Of a stretch of DNA of 64,000 bases, positions 10,481 through 17,978 are shown in pieces. Location: the NCBI RefSeq assembly GCF_014197615.1, contig NZ_JACIFY010000015.1, positions 62,001-126,000 of the forward strand, in the 5' to 3' direction. The DNA is from Rhizobium esperanzae. GTDB taxonomy: Bacteria; Pseudomonadota; Alphaproteobacteria; Rhizobiales; Rhizobiaceae. The position numbers and the translations under genes are program-made. Each line of letters opens with the position of its first letter. Positions within the stretch are counted from its first letter, which is position 1. The notes beneath the pieces were generated by a model, which saw only the letters and a program-made list of their open reading frames with translations, did no database searches and had not been told where the DNA came from.

Positions 10481-10511
10481 CGTCATTCCAACTGCCAAAG
10501 CCGGAATGACG
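10481..10511. repeat. Perfect 9-bp inverted repeat between the lipoprotein gene and cycH
   Basis: CGTCATTCC (10481-10489) and GGAATGACG (10503-10511) form a 9-bp stem with a 13-base loop in the 90-bp gap. There is no U-tract on either strand, so it is more likely an mRNA processing element or a protein site than a classic terminator. Confidence 0.5.
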
Positions 10512-10545
10512 AAGATTTGAGGCTATTCGCCGCAATTTACCGGGT

Positions 10546-10971
10546 TCAGCCGAGCGGCGACCAGCTGCCATCGGCGTTGCGGCAGGCAGTCCCGCGCACC
10601 ACGGTGTCCTTGCCGTCGACAGTCAGCGTATGGGTATATTGCCGGCAGTTCTGCGAACCGACCTGATAGGGCGCGGCGGCGACCACCTTGCCGGTGACGT
10701 CCTTGCCGGTCCACTGCATCGGCTGGCCGACGGCGGCACCTTCCAGCGCCCGATATTCTGCCTCGAGCGCCCGCTGCTTGTCGCTATCGCTCAAGGTCAC
10801 GCCGCTGCGGCCGACAAGGCCACCCTGCAGCGCGGTCAGAAAGGCGGCCGAGGCCGAGGGCTTGCTCGAAAAAATGCCGCCCGAAGCGGCACCCTTCGTC
10901 GTCGTGCAGCCGGATAGCGCGACGGCGACGAGCAGAGCGGAAGCGATCATGCCTTGCGAGCGTAAAATCAT
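10546..10971 (-). CDS. Outer-membrane lipoprotein of the surface-antigen (17 kDa-like) type
   Basis: A 141-residue predicted lipoprotein. The N-terminal hydrophobic segment ends in the lipobox ALSGC (Cys22), so the mature protein should be lipidated. The C-terminal 50 residues (SQNCRQYTHTLTVDG, then GTACRNADGSW) have the Cys-x-Tyr and Gly-Thr-Ala-Cys-Arg pattern of alphaproteobacterial surface-antigen lipoproteins. The ATG at 10971 lacks a good ribosome site; ATG at 10950 is an alternative that still leaves a full lipoprotein signal. The function is not known. Confidence 0.8.
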   Translation of the reverse strand: MILRSQGMIASALLVAVALSGCTTTKGAASGGIFSSKPSASAAFLTALQGGLVGRSGVTLSDSDKQRALEAEYRALEGAAVGQPMQWTGKDVTGKVVAAAPYQVGSQNCRQYTHTLTVDGKDTVVRGTACRNADGSWSPLG

Positions 10972-11089
10972 TGCGTCGAACCACGATCAGGGGTCAAATT
11001 CAGCCGATCGAAGTGCAGCGTCCCCGTGTCAGCATTAAGGCAAAGCATGCTATGCATTTGCCACTATCTTTGTGACATCAAGCAGTTGC

Positions 11090-12493
11090 TCATGCAACAT
11101 CCTTTGTGATGCCGGGCAGAATAAGCTTTGCCTTGAGCCCGCCCCATTCGCCACGGGACAGTTCGAGCCGTCCTTGATACTCACCGGAAATCTCGGTGAC
11201 GATCGAAAGGCCGAGCCCGGTGCCGGGCTTGCTTTCGTCGAGCCGGCGGCCGCGCTTCAGCGCCTCACGGATCTGATCGGGCTCGAGACCCGGGCCGTCG
11301 TCCTCGACGGCGAGCTCCACCCAGTGGCGCCGCGCACTCGCTTCGGCTCCCTTGACGTCGTCGCCGGCCTCGACGGCCGAAAGCCGGACCTTGCTTTTGG
11401 CAAAGCGCGCCGCGTTCTCCAAAAGATTGCCAACAGTCTCCTCGAGATCCTGCTGCTCCATGGCGACGGCCAGATGCGGCGGCGAGACAACGAGATCGAA
11501 TTCGGTATCGACGTTCAGCCGGCGCATGACGCGCACCAGCCGCTCGAGCGCCGGTTCGGCATCGGTGCGGGCGAGCACGGATTCGCGCTGCGCGGCGATG
11601 CGGGCCCGGTTGAGATAGGACTGCACCTGCCCCTGCATCGATTCCGCCTGGCTGCGCACCAGCTCGCCATGGGATTTTTCCAGCACCCGCGCCTCGTTGA
11701 GCAGCACGGCAATCGGCGTCTTCAGCGAATGGGCGAGATTGCCGACCTGCATGCGGGCGCGCTCGACGATGCGGCGGTTGCTGTCGATCAGCGCGTTGAC
11801 CTCGTTGGCGAGCGGCAGGATTTCGCGCGGGAAATCGCCTTTCAGCTGCTCGCTCTCGCCGGCGCGGATGCGCTCCAATGCGGCACGCGCCTTGTCGAGC
11901 GGCTTCAGGCCGTAGAGAATCGCCAGCGCATTGACGATCAGGCTGCCGACGCCGAAACCGGCGAGCGCCAGATAAAGGCTGTGGGAAAAGGTGCGGACAT
12001 CATCCTCGACGACATCGACATTGCCGGTGACGCGGACGCGCGCCGCGCGGCCGTCGGTATCGAGCACCACTTCGGTTTCGGCCACCTGCACGCGGTTGCC
12101 GGAGGCATCCGTCACCTGGTAGTAGCGTTCGTAATTCTTGTCGAAGGGCGCCTCGACGACGGAGGGAACCGGAATAAGCGCCGAGCCGAGCGATGGCGAC
12201 ACCAGCGGCGCCGTCGTATAGGTGCCGAGCGGCTCCACCACCCAATACCAGCCGGTTTTCGGCTGGGCAAAGCGCAGGTCGCCGAGCTGCGGGCTGCCGC
12301 TGAGCGCCCCCTGATCGCCGATCGTCACCGAGTTGATGACGTTGTAGAGCTGCGCCCGCAGCAGATCCTGGAAACCGCGTTCGGCGCTCTTGCGGTAGAG
12401 GGTGGAGATCAAAAGACCGATCACGACAAGCGCTACCGTCGACCAGACAGTCGTCAGCAACAGAACGCGGGCGGTGAGCGACTTAATTCGCAT
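11090..12493 (-). CDS. feuQ: Sensor histidine kinase FeuQ
   Basis: The membrane kinase of the FeuPQ system, which in Sinorhizobium meliloti responds to low osmolarity and controls cyclic glucan export needed for symbiosis. The 467-residue protein has membrane helices at about 10-32 and 172-194, a periplasmic domain between, a HisKA box with His255 (GNLAHSLKTPIAVL) and ATPase motifs EDDGPGLE and GTGLGLSIVTEISG. Its start overlaps the end of feuP by 11 bases. The assignment rests on overall resemblance plus the feuN-feuP-feuQ order. Confidence 0.9.
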   Translation of the reverse strand: MRIKSLTARVLLLTTVWSTVALVVIGLLISTLYRKSAERGFQDLLRAQLYNVINSVTIGDQGALSGSPQLGDLRFAQPKTGWYWVVEPLGTYTTAPLVSPSLGSALIPVPSVVEAPFDKNYERYYQVTDASGNRVQVAETEVVLDTDGRAARVRVTGNVDVVEDDVRTFSHSLYLALAGFGVGSLIVNALAILYGLKPLDKARAALERIRAGESEQLKGDFPREILPLANEVNALIDSNRRIVERARMQVGNLAHSLKTPIAVLLNEARVLEKSHGELVRSQAESMQGQVQSYLNRARIAAQRESVLARTDAEPALERLVRVMRRLNVDTEFDLVVSPPHLAVAMEQQDLEETVGNLLENAARFAKSKVRLSAVEAGDDVKGAEASARRHWVELAVEDDGPGLEPDQIREALKRGRRLDESKPGTGLGLSIVTEISGEYQGRLELSRGEWGGLKAKLILPGITKDVA

Positions 12494-13154
12494 GTTTCGG
12501 CGCTTGGATGCGGTAGCCGAGACCGCGCACCGTTTCGATCAGATCGACGCCCATTTTCTTGCGCAGGCGGCCGACAAAGACCTCGATCGTGTTGGAATCA
12601 CGGTCGAAATCCTGGTCGTACATGTGCTCGACCAGTTCGGTGCGCGAGACGACCTCACCCATGTGATGCATGAGATAGGCGAGCAGGCGGTATTCGTGCG
12701 AGGTCAGCTTCAGCGTCGTGCCGTTGACCGTCGCCTTCGAGGATTTGGTATCGAGCCGCACCGGCCCGCAAATGATCTCGGACGAGGAATGGCCGGCCGC
12801 GCGCCGGATCAGCGCCCGGATACGCGCCAGCACTTCTTCGACATGGAAGGGCTTGGTGACGTAGTCGTCGGCGCCTGCGTCGATGCCGGCGACCTTGTCG
12901 CTCCAGCGGTCGCGCGCCGTCAGGATCAGCACCGGCACGCCGCGGCCGGCGCCGCGCCATTTCTCGAGCACGGTGACACCGTCCATCTCCGGCAGGCCGA
13001 TATCGAGGATGATGGCGTCATAGGGTTCGGTATCGCCGAGGAAGTGCCCCTCCTCGCCGTCGAAAGCCTGGTCGACGACATAACCCGCCTCTTTCAGCGT
13101 GTCGGCCAATTGCCGGTTCAGATTGACGTCGTCTTCGACTACCAGAATGCGCAT
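12483..13154 (-). CDS. feuP: Response regulator FeuP
   Basis: A 223-residue OmpR-family regulator. The receiver begins MRILVVEDDVNLNRQLADTL, with the phospho-acceptor Asp51 in YDAIILDIGLPEMDG, Lys in VTKPFHVEEVLAR, and a winged-helix domain (SHEYRLLAYLMHHMGEVVSRTEL, SNTIEVFVGRLRKKMG). In S. meliloti FeuP activates ndvA and other osmotic genes. The regulator lies 54 bp after feuN and overlaps feuQ, so one transcript is likely. Confidence 0.92.
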   Translation of the reverse strand: MRILVVEDDVNLNRQLADTLKEAGYVVDQAFDGEEGHFLGDTEPYDAIILDIGLPEMDGVTVLEKWRGAGRGVPVLILTARDRWSDKVAGIDAGADDYVTKPFHVEEVLARIRALIRRAAGHSSSEIICGPVRLDTKSSKATVNGTTLKLTSHEYRLLAYLMHHMGEVVSRTELVEHMYDQDFDRDSNTIEVFVGRLRKKMGVDLIETVRGLGYRIQAPKHAN

Positions 13155-13208
13155 CGGTCCGCCTTTGCCCGCTTCAAATCGATCATGTCCTGAATAGACC
13201 GATTCCGC

Positions 13209-13457
13209 TTACATCGGAACCTTTACCGTCACTTTACGTGGACGCTGGCCGTTGCCCGACACCAGAACGGTGATGATACAGGTATCGCCCACCGGTTGCA
13301 CGGACAGGAGCTGGCCGCCCGTCTGCTCAACCACCTGGGCTGCGGCGGCGCTGCAATCGGCTGCCACGCGCAGGACGAGGTTGCCCGCGCCGTCCGGTGA
13401 GGGCGCCGATACCACCAGTCCGGCGGCCAATGCTGCGACGCTCAGAGGAAGGGCCAT
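13209..13457 (-). CDS. feuN: FeuN-like small secreted modulator of FeuQ
   Basis: An 82-residue protein whose first 17 or so residues (MALPLSVAALAAGLVVSA) form a cleavable signal peptide, leaving a periplasmic peptide of about 65 residues with two cysteines (in DCSAAAAQV and GDTCIITV). In S. meliloti, FeuN is a small periplasmic protein encoded directly upstream of feuP that restrains FeuQ signalling and is essential because over-active FeuPQ is lethal. Position, size, secretion signal and strand all match. I assign by synteny and architecture, since no alignment could be run. Confidence 0.75.
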   Translation of the reverse strand: MALPLSVAALAAGLVVSAPSPDGAGNLVLRVAADCSAAAAQVVEQTGGQLLSVQPVGDTCIITVLVSGNGQRPRKVTVKVPM

Positions 13458-13920
13458 GTGCTATGCTTTCAAGGTAATGCCAACGTGCTGCGACTATGTA
13501 CTCACGCGACCTGAATGGCAAATGAATGCGCTGTAATGCAGGGCATTTAGAACCATTCTCGACTGCTTGCGGCAGCCGGCGCCGGCTGCTGAAAACCGCC
13601 GCCGCGGCCAGCTTCAGCGGCCTTCCCGGCAGCGAAAAAATCGCCTTCGGCCTTGGGAGAAACACGGTCCCCGCAAAGGCAGGAAGGGGCCGAGCCGACC
13701 CCAAAGTGGTGATCTGCGAAGCAGCCGCATCGTGTTATTTGCCGCGCCCTCAATTGCCGGCATCGGCCCGGTTTTCACGCGCCGGATCGTCCTGAAATTG
13801 TACCATTCCATCTTTCCGTCCCTCGGGGACACGCACAGGCCGCGAATGCGATCGCAGCTTTGACCGGCCGATTGAAACTGTTATGTCCGTGGCTTCCGCA
13901 TTCAGGCCATTTCAGCACCA
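13458..13920. other. 463-bp intergenic region between feuN and the MFS gene
   Basis: This should hold the feuNPQ promoter (minus strand, near 13458-13530, locally AT-richer) and the MFS promoter near 13860-13920. Reading frames here have no ribosome sites and no recognisable protein. One 18-bp perfect palindrome is noted separately. I see no tRNA or known RNA family. Confidence 0.5.
13572..13589. repeat. 18-bp perfect GC-rich palindrome
   Basis: GCAGCCGGCGCCGGCTGC reads the same on both strands. It lies inside the feuN-MFS gap. The strict symmetry could serve as a protein site or form a hairpin, but GC-rich palindromes also arise by chance in this genome. Confidence 0.45.
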
Positions 13921-15144
13921 ATGCCAAATTCTTTCCGCTTCCGCTCGGCGCAGACAGTCACCGTGCTTGCCGTCACCCAGCTGATCGGCTGGGGCACGAC
14001 CTTCGACATGCTCGGCGTCATGGGCCGCATCGTGGCGCCCGCTCTCGGCCTGGCGAATGAGTTGGCGTTTGCCGGCCTGACGATCATGATGATGGTCAGC
14101 GCCATCCTTGGTCCGGCGACCGGCCGCTGGCTCTCCCGCTACGGTGCCGCCCGGGTGCTTTCGGCCGCCTCGCTGACCTTTGCGCTCGGCCTCTGCCTGC
14201 TTGCCGCCGCAGACGGCATCCTGCTCTATGCCAGCGCCTGGGTTATCATCGGCATCGGCGGCGCATTCGGCCTTTCGGCACCGGCCTATACCGCCGTCGT
14301 CGAGCGCGAGGGGGAAAACGGCAAACGCGTCATCGCCATTCTCATGCTGTTCACCGGCCTGTCGAGCGCCATCTTCTGGCCGATCCTCAGCCTGCTCAAC
14401 GGGACGATCGGCTGGCGCCTGACCTTTCTCGTCTGCGCGGCGCTGCAATTCTTCGTCTGCCTGCCGCTGCATCTTTTCGCCCTGCCGAAACCGATCGCAA
14501 CGCATGCCGCAGGCGGCGCGGCCGACATTGCCCCGGTGCCGCTCACCAGGGCGGCGCGGCGCAGGGCCTTCCTGCTGATTGCCGCGGCGACGACGATCTC
14601 GACCTTCATTACCTTCGGCATCTCGCCATCGCTGCTCGAAATCTTCCGTCAGTCCGGTGCCTCGCCGGCGCTAGCGCTGCAGCTCGGCTCGGCACGCGGC
14701 GTGCTCGGTATCTCGGCGCGCTTCCTCGACATGCTGCTCGGCCGGCGCGGCAACCCCATGCTCAGTGCGGCCATGGGCATCGGCCTGATGATGTTCAGTT
14801 TCCTGATCATGCTGGTCGCCAGCCCATCCGCACCGCTGCTCGTCACCTTCGTCCTGCTTTACGGCTTCGGCGCCGGCGTCATGACCGTCGCCCGCGCGCT
14901 TCTGCCGCTGGCGCTGTTTTCGCCGGGCGAATACGGCCTGCAAGCGGCGCGGCTGTCGCTGCCGCAAAACCTTGCCAACGCCATTGCCCCGGTCATCTTC
15001 ACCGCCATTCTCGACCGCGCCGGCACCGGGCCGGCACTCTTTGCCTGCGCCGCTCTTGCGGCCCTGGCGCTGATCTTGGTGCTGATATTGATGGCGATGG
15101 TGCGCGGCGCCCACGCATCGCAGCCGAGCCCGGTCGTCTCTTGA
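13921..15144 (+). CDS. Major facilitator superfamily transporter
   Basis: A 407-residue polytopic protein with about 12 hydrophobic helices in two halves joined by a central loop near 200-215 (ATHAAGGAADIAPVPL). Arg/Gly-rich short loops between helices 2 and 3 (GRWLSRYGAARVLSAAS) match the MFS loop signature. Substrate unknown; the arrangement resembles single-gene exporters rather than sugar permeases. No operon partner is evident; it is followed by 276 bp without a gene. Confidence 0.85.
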   Translation: MPNSFRFRSAQTVTVLAVTQLIGWGTTFDMLGVMGRIVAPALGLANELAFAGLTIMMMVSAILGPATGRWLSRYGAARVLSAASLTFALGLCLLAAADGILLYASAWVIIGIGGAFGLSAPAYTAVVEREGENGKRVIAILMLFTGLSSAIFWPILSLLNGTIGWRLTFLVCAALQFFVCLPLHLFALPKPIATHAAGGAADIAPVPLTRAARRRAFLLIAAATTISTFITFGISPSLLEIFRQSGASPALALQLGSARGVLGISARFLDMLLGRRGNPMLSAAMGIGLMMFSFLIMLVASPSAPLLVTFVLLYGFGAGVMTVARALLPLALFSPGEYGLQAARLSLPQNLANAIAPVIFTAILDRAGTGPALFACAALAALALILVLILMAMVRGAHASQPSPVVS

Positions 15145-15420
15145 ACCCGGCCCGTCACGTCAGTCATTCTTAATCTGTCTTGATTATCATCGACATCAGC
15201 ACGAGCGCGGCTTTCCGCCCATACATCGCGACTGCTGCAGCGAGCTCACAATGAGCGCGGCGCCGCTTTAACGAATCTTTTGAATCGCTTGCCGCTGCTT
15301 TTTCGAAAGTTGAGTCCGGCGGCTCAGAAGTTGAGCAAGCGTCGGGGCGATCCGAACTCCGGAAAGTCAATCATCCATTTGAAATTCAATGGAATATGGC
15401 ATCCGAAGGTGCAGGAAAAT

Positions 15421-15726
15421 TCAGAGCGGCCGCCTCACCGCCGTGTGGCTGTCGTAATCGGCAGCGATGCGCTTTTCCCGGAGCGGCCGCACGCGCTCGA
15501 TCGACAGCTGATAATCCGGATGGGCCTTGTAGGCGGCGAGAGCCGCCTCGTCGTCGAATTCGCCGTAGACGACGAGATCGATCTCGGTGCCCAGCTGATC
15601 GGTCTTCACATTGGTGCCGATTTCCAGCAGCCGCGCATGCGGAATGGCGGTCAGGATCGAAAGCCCGGCCCTCACCTCCTGCAGATGTTCTTCCTGCACG
15701 GTGAAGAAGACGATATGGCGGATCAC
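15421..15726 (-). CDS. Dabb-domain (stress-responsive A/B barrel) protein
   Basis: A 101-residue small ferredoxin-like barrel protein. It starts with GTG at 15726, decided by AGGAG seven bases upstream; the reading then begins (M)IRHIVFFTVQEEHLQEVRAGL, the usual Dabb start, while the 21 residues that could be added upstream look non-coding. Conserved features are RHIVFF, the central EIGTNV, and YGEFDDEAALAAYKAHPDY. Members are small dimeric barrels of unclear role. It lies 60 bp after the GH19 gene on the same strand. Confidence 0.85.
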   Translation of the reverse strand: MIRHIVFFTVQEEHLQEVRAGLSILTAIPHARLLEIGTNVKTDQLGTEIDLVVYGEFDDEAALAAYKAHPDYQLSIERVRPLREKRIAADYDSHTAVRRPL

Positions 15727-15785
15727 GCGGCTGCTCCTGTCAGATTCAGAGATCATCCGCGCGATAACACGCTCGCCCCGAGCCT

Positions 15786-16430
15786 TCAACCGCGCGAGCG
15801 CCCTTGCCCGGCATCGGGACGTATCGCCGCATCGAAGACCATGGCGTAGGCTGCGAGTTTTTCCGCCCGGTCGGTGCCGTTGACGATGCGGCGTGCATTC
15901 ACCCAGTCCGCAGTCGTCGCGTTCAGGTGATCGGCGAGTTTGTGGCCGGTAAAACTGCCCTGCAGCATACCCTCGATCAGGATCGTTACCGCCGTATCCA
16001 TTTCCATTGCCCGGTCGGGATCGGCAACGAGGTCGATGCCGGTCAGCACACTCATCGCCTCATAGTTCCGCTTGTGGGTGAGTTGCACGAGGCCGCGCCC
16101 GAGCCAGCTGCGGCCATCCTCGTCCGGCCGCCAGTAGGGCGTTTTCACCCAGGAAAGCCGGCCTGCGGCAAAGGCCGTCTCCAGGATCTCGACCGCGCGT
16201 GCATCGCTTTCCGCCAGCGTCTCGCGAACCGGCTGCATCGTATAGGCGGTCTCGTGGTAAGCGGTTGCGAGGATATAGGCGAGCCATCGCCGGTCGGCAT
16301 GGGAAAACCGCTTTTCCCAGGCATCGAGAATCGCCGTGGCGCCCACTACCTGAGGATGCGTCATTTCTCCTTTGAAGAGCTCGCCCCGCACCGCCTCGAA
16401 AAAGAAACCTCGGTCCATGTGGACAACCAT
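15786..16430 (-). CDS. GH19 chitinase/endolysin-like glycoside hydrolase
   Basis: A 214-residue lysozyme-like hydrolase. The motif AYILATAYHETAYTMQPVRE (about 51-70) contains the two acidic residues expected for GH19 catalysis (Glu60 and Glu70), followed by GRGLVQLTHKRNYE, the other hallmark of phage-type GH19 endolysins. There is no signal peptide, as in phage endolysins, and no holin or phage gene nearby. It may be a domesticated endolysin acting on peptidoglycan. The start is uncertain: ATG at 16430 or at 16418, both with poor ribosome sites. Two CtrA-type sites lie 26-60 bp upstream. Confidence 0.8.
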   Translation of the reverse strand: MVVHMDRGFFFEAVRGELFKGEMTHPQVVGATAILDAWEKRFSHADRRWLAYILATAYHETAYTMQPVRETLAESDARAVEILETAFAAGRLSWVKTPYWRPDEDGRSWLGRGLVQLTHKRNYEAMSVLTGIDLVADPDRAMEMDTAVTILIEGMLQGSFTGHKLADHLNATTADWVNARRIVNGTDRAEKLAAYAMVFDAAIRPDAGQGRSRG

Positions 16431-16455
16431 TCCGCGCCGCCTCCCAATGACATGG

Positions 16456-16489
16456 TTAAACCCGAGTTAATCGATTAAAATTAATTTAA
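16456..16489. promoter_or_regulatory. Two CtrA-type sites (TTAA-N7-TTAA)
   Basis: TTAA at 16456-16459 and 16467-16470 are separated by seven bases, and TTAA at 16475-16478 and 16486-16489 are also separated by seven. This matches the full binding consensus of the cell-cycle regulator CtrA twice within 34 bp. A further TTAATCG-TTTAAA palindrome abuts at 16485-16498. The sites lie just upstream of the GH19 gene (minus) and about 90 bp upstream of the 43-residue protein gene (plus). The match is seen; control by CtrA is inferred. Confidence 0.55.
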
Positions 16490-16576
16490 TCGTTTAAAGT
16501 GTTTAAGCCACTGATTTACACGCCTTTTGTCTTGTGCAATGCATCTTCTTGCCCTGAAGCCTTGAGGAGACTTCCG

Positions 16577-16708
16577 ATGCAGACGCCCGCTACCCCGCAA
16601 ACCACCATTCCCCAGCACCTCGTCGACCAGATGGAAAACGAGTGGCGCCAGATTCGCCTTGAACGGGAAAATCCGCGCCCGGCCCAGCAGCCTCAACAGC
16701 AACGCTGA
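16577..16708 (+). CDS. 43-residue Gln/Pro-rich small protein
   Basis: The ORF reads MQTPATPQTTIPQHLVDQMENE and ends in a Pro/Gln-rich tail (NPRPAQQPQQQR). The start at 16577 is supported by AGGAG exactly seven bases upstream; a longer in-frame start at 16499 has none. It is charged and mostly disordered, with a short central helix (about 13-32). It is not recognised. It lies downstream of the paired CtrA-type sites. Confidence 0.6.
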   Translation: MQTPATPQTTIPQHLVDQMENEWRQIRLERENPRPAQQPQQQR

Positions 16709-16832
16709 TATACGCAAAACGGTCCCGATGTAAGATCGAGCGCCGTCCCGCGCCCGATCAATGCCCCGGCCAATCGATCTGGCCGGGATTCTTGATAGCT
16801 GCGATACAACATCCTGGCGGCTTCACCACCCC

Positions 16833-17393
16833 TCACCGCATCACGGCATCGAGCCGTTTCGCCAGCACTTGCAGCGATCGGGCGAAGACCGCTGTGTCAT
16901 CCAGCGCCCGCGACAGCACCAGCGCGCCCTGAATGCCGGCAACGCCCTCTTCGGCAAGCGTCTGCGCCTCCTCTTCCGGACAGCCTGCCCGCGTCAACGC
17001 CGAACGCAGGGCGCCGACCCAGCGGATGAAATAGTCGCCGATTGCTGTCGAAAATCGTTCCCGGGTCTCATCAAGGGCAAAAGCGCCGACGAGGCAGATG
17101 CGGCGGCCGGAGCGAAAATAATCACTCACATCAGTCCACATCGTCGCGATCGCCTGACGAGGATCGCCCGTTCTCAGCGGCTGATAGATCGTTTGCTCGA
17201 ACCAAGAATCGACATCGGCGAGCACGGCGGCCGCCATCTCCTCCTTGCCGCCGGGAAAGAAGTGATAAAGGCTGCCCTTGCCGATGCCGGTGCGTTCGGT
17301 GATGCGGCTGAGCGACGTGCCCTCATAGCCGAACTCGCGGAAGATTTCCGCCAGCAGCGGCACGATGTCGGCGCGTTCATAGACGGTTTTCAC
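16833..17393 (-). CDS. TetR-family transcriptional regulator
   Basis: A 186-residue repressor. It starts at GTG (17393) with GGAAG six bases upstream. The helix-turn-helix is GYEGTSLSRITERTGIGKGSLYHFFPGGKEEM (about 22-52), classic for TetR; the rest is an all-helical ligand domain. It is the second gene of a two-gene unit after a SnoaL-like gene; the operator found upstream of that unit probably makes it autoregulatory. Its ligand is unknown. Confidence 0.9.
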   Translation of the reverse strand: MKTVYERADIVPLLAEIFREFGYEGTSLSRITERTGIGKGSLYHFFPGGKEEMAAAVLADVDSWFEQTIYQPLRTGDPRQAIATMWTDVSDYFRSGRRICLVGAFALDETRERFSTAIGDYFIRWVGALRSALTRAGCPEEEAQTLAEEGVAGIQGALVLSRALDDTAVFARSLQVLAKRLDAVMR

Positions 17394-17418
17394 CGGCAGC
17401 TTCCTTGCCTGGCTTGCG

Positions 17419-17880
17419 TCAGAGGCCGAGCTCGCTCAGGCCGGGATGATCATCCGGCCGGCGGCCGAGCGGCCAGTGATATCGACGTTCGGATTCCCGG
17501 ATCGGCAGGTCGTTGATGCAGGCGAAGCGGCGCTGCATCAAGCCGGCGGCATCGAACTCCCAATTCTCATTGCCATAGGAACGGAACCAGTTGCCGCTGT
17601 CATCGTGCCATTCATAGGCGAAGCGCACGGCGATGCGATCATCGGTGAAGGCCCAGATTTCCTTGATCAATCGATAGTCCAACTCCTTCGCCCATTTGCG
17701 GCTGAGAAAGGCGACGATTTCGGCCCGGCCGTTGACGAATTCGGCGCGGTTGCGCCAGCGGCTGTCCGGCGTATAGACGAGCGAAACGCGCTCGGGATCG
17801 CGGCTGTTCCAGCCGTCCTCGGCAAGGCGGACTTTGCGGGTGGCGGTCTCAAGGGTGAAGGGCGGGACGAGGCTGGACAT
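17419..17880 (-). CDS. DUF1348 / SnoaL-like (NTF2-fold) protein
   Basis: A 153-residue NTF2-fold protein with the DUF1348 landmarks: [18 protein letters not shown], then [18 protein letters not shown], and [23 protein letters not shown], ending with [20 protein letters not shown]. Members are small, often stress-induced proteins of undefined chemistry. AGGAG lies five bases before the ATG. It precedes a tetR gene by 25 bp and sits behind a tandem operator. Confidence 0.88.
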   Translation of the reverse strand: MSSLVPPFTLETATRKVRLAEDGWNSRDPERVSLVYTPDSRWRNRAEFVNGRAEIVAFLSRKWAKELDYRLIKEIWAFTDDRIAVRFAYEWHDDSGNWFRSYGNENWEFDAAGLMQRRFACINDLPIRESERRYHWPLGRRPDDHPGLSELGL

Positions 17881-17889
17881 AGGCGCTCC

Positions 17890-17924
17890 TGTACTGAACG
17901 GTTATGACTGTACTGATCGGTACA
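17890..17924. promoter_or_regulatory. Tandem TetR-type operator before the DUF1348-tetR unit
   Basis: The near-palindrome TGTACTGATCGGTACA (17909-17924) is preceded by a direct repeat of its left half, TGTACTGAACGGT (17890-17902), 19 bases away. Both lie 10-45 bp upstream of the DUF1348 start, where they would overlap the promoter. The symmetry and TetR context support an operator; binding by the adjacent TetR is inferred. Confidence 0.6.
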
Positions 17925-17978
17925 ATTTTTGCAAGATGCCGAAGCAGCGTCTTGCCTCGGAGGCCGAATTGCGCTCCT

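Noticed and set aside
15727-15789. Upstream extension of the Dabb protein to 122 residues
   Set aside because: AGGAG with ideal spacing marks GTG 15726 and the family begins there.
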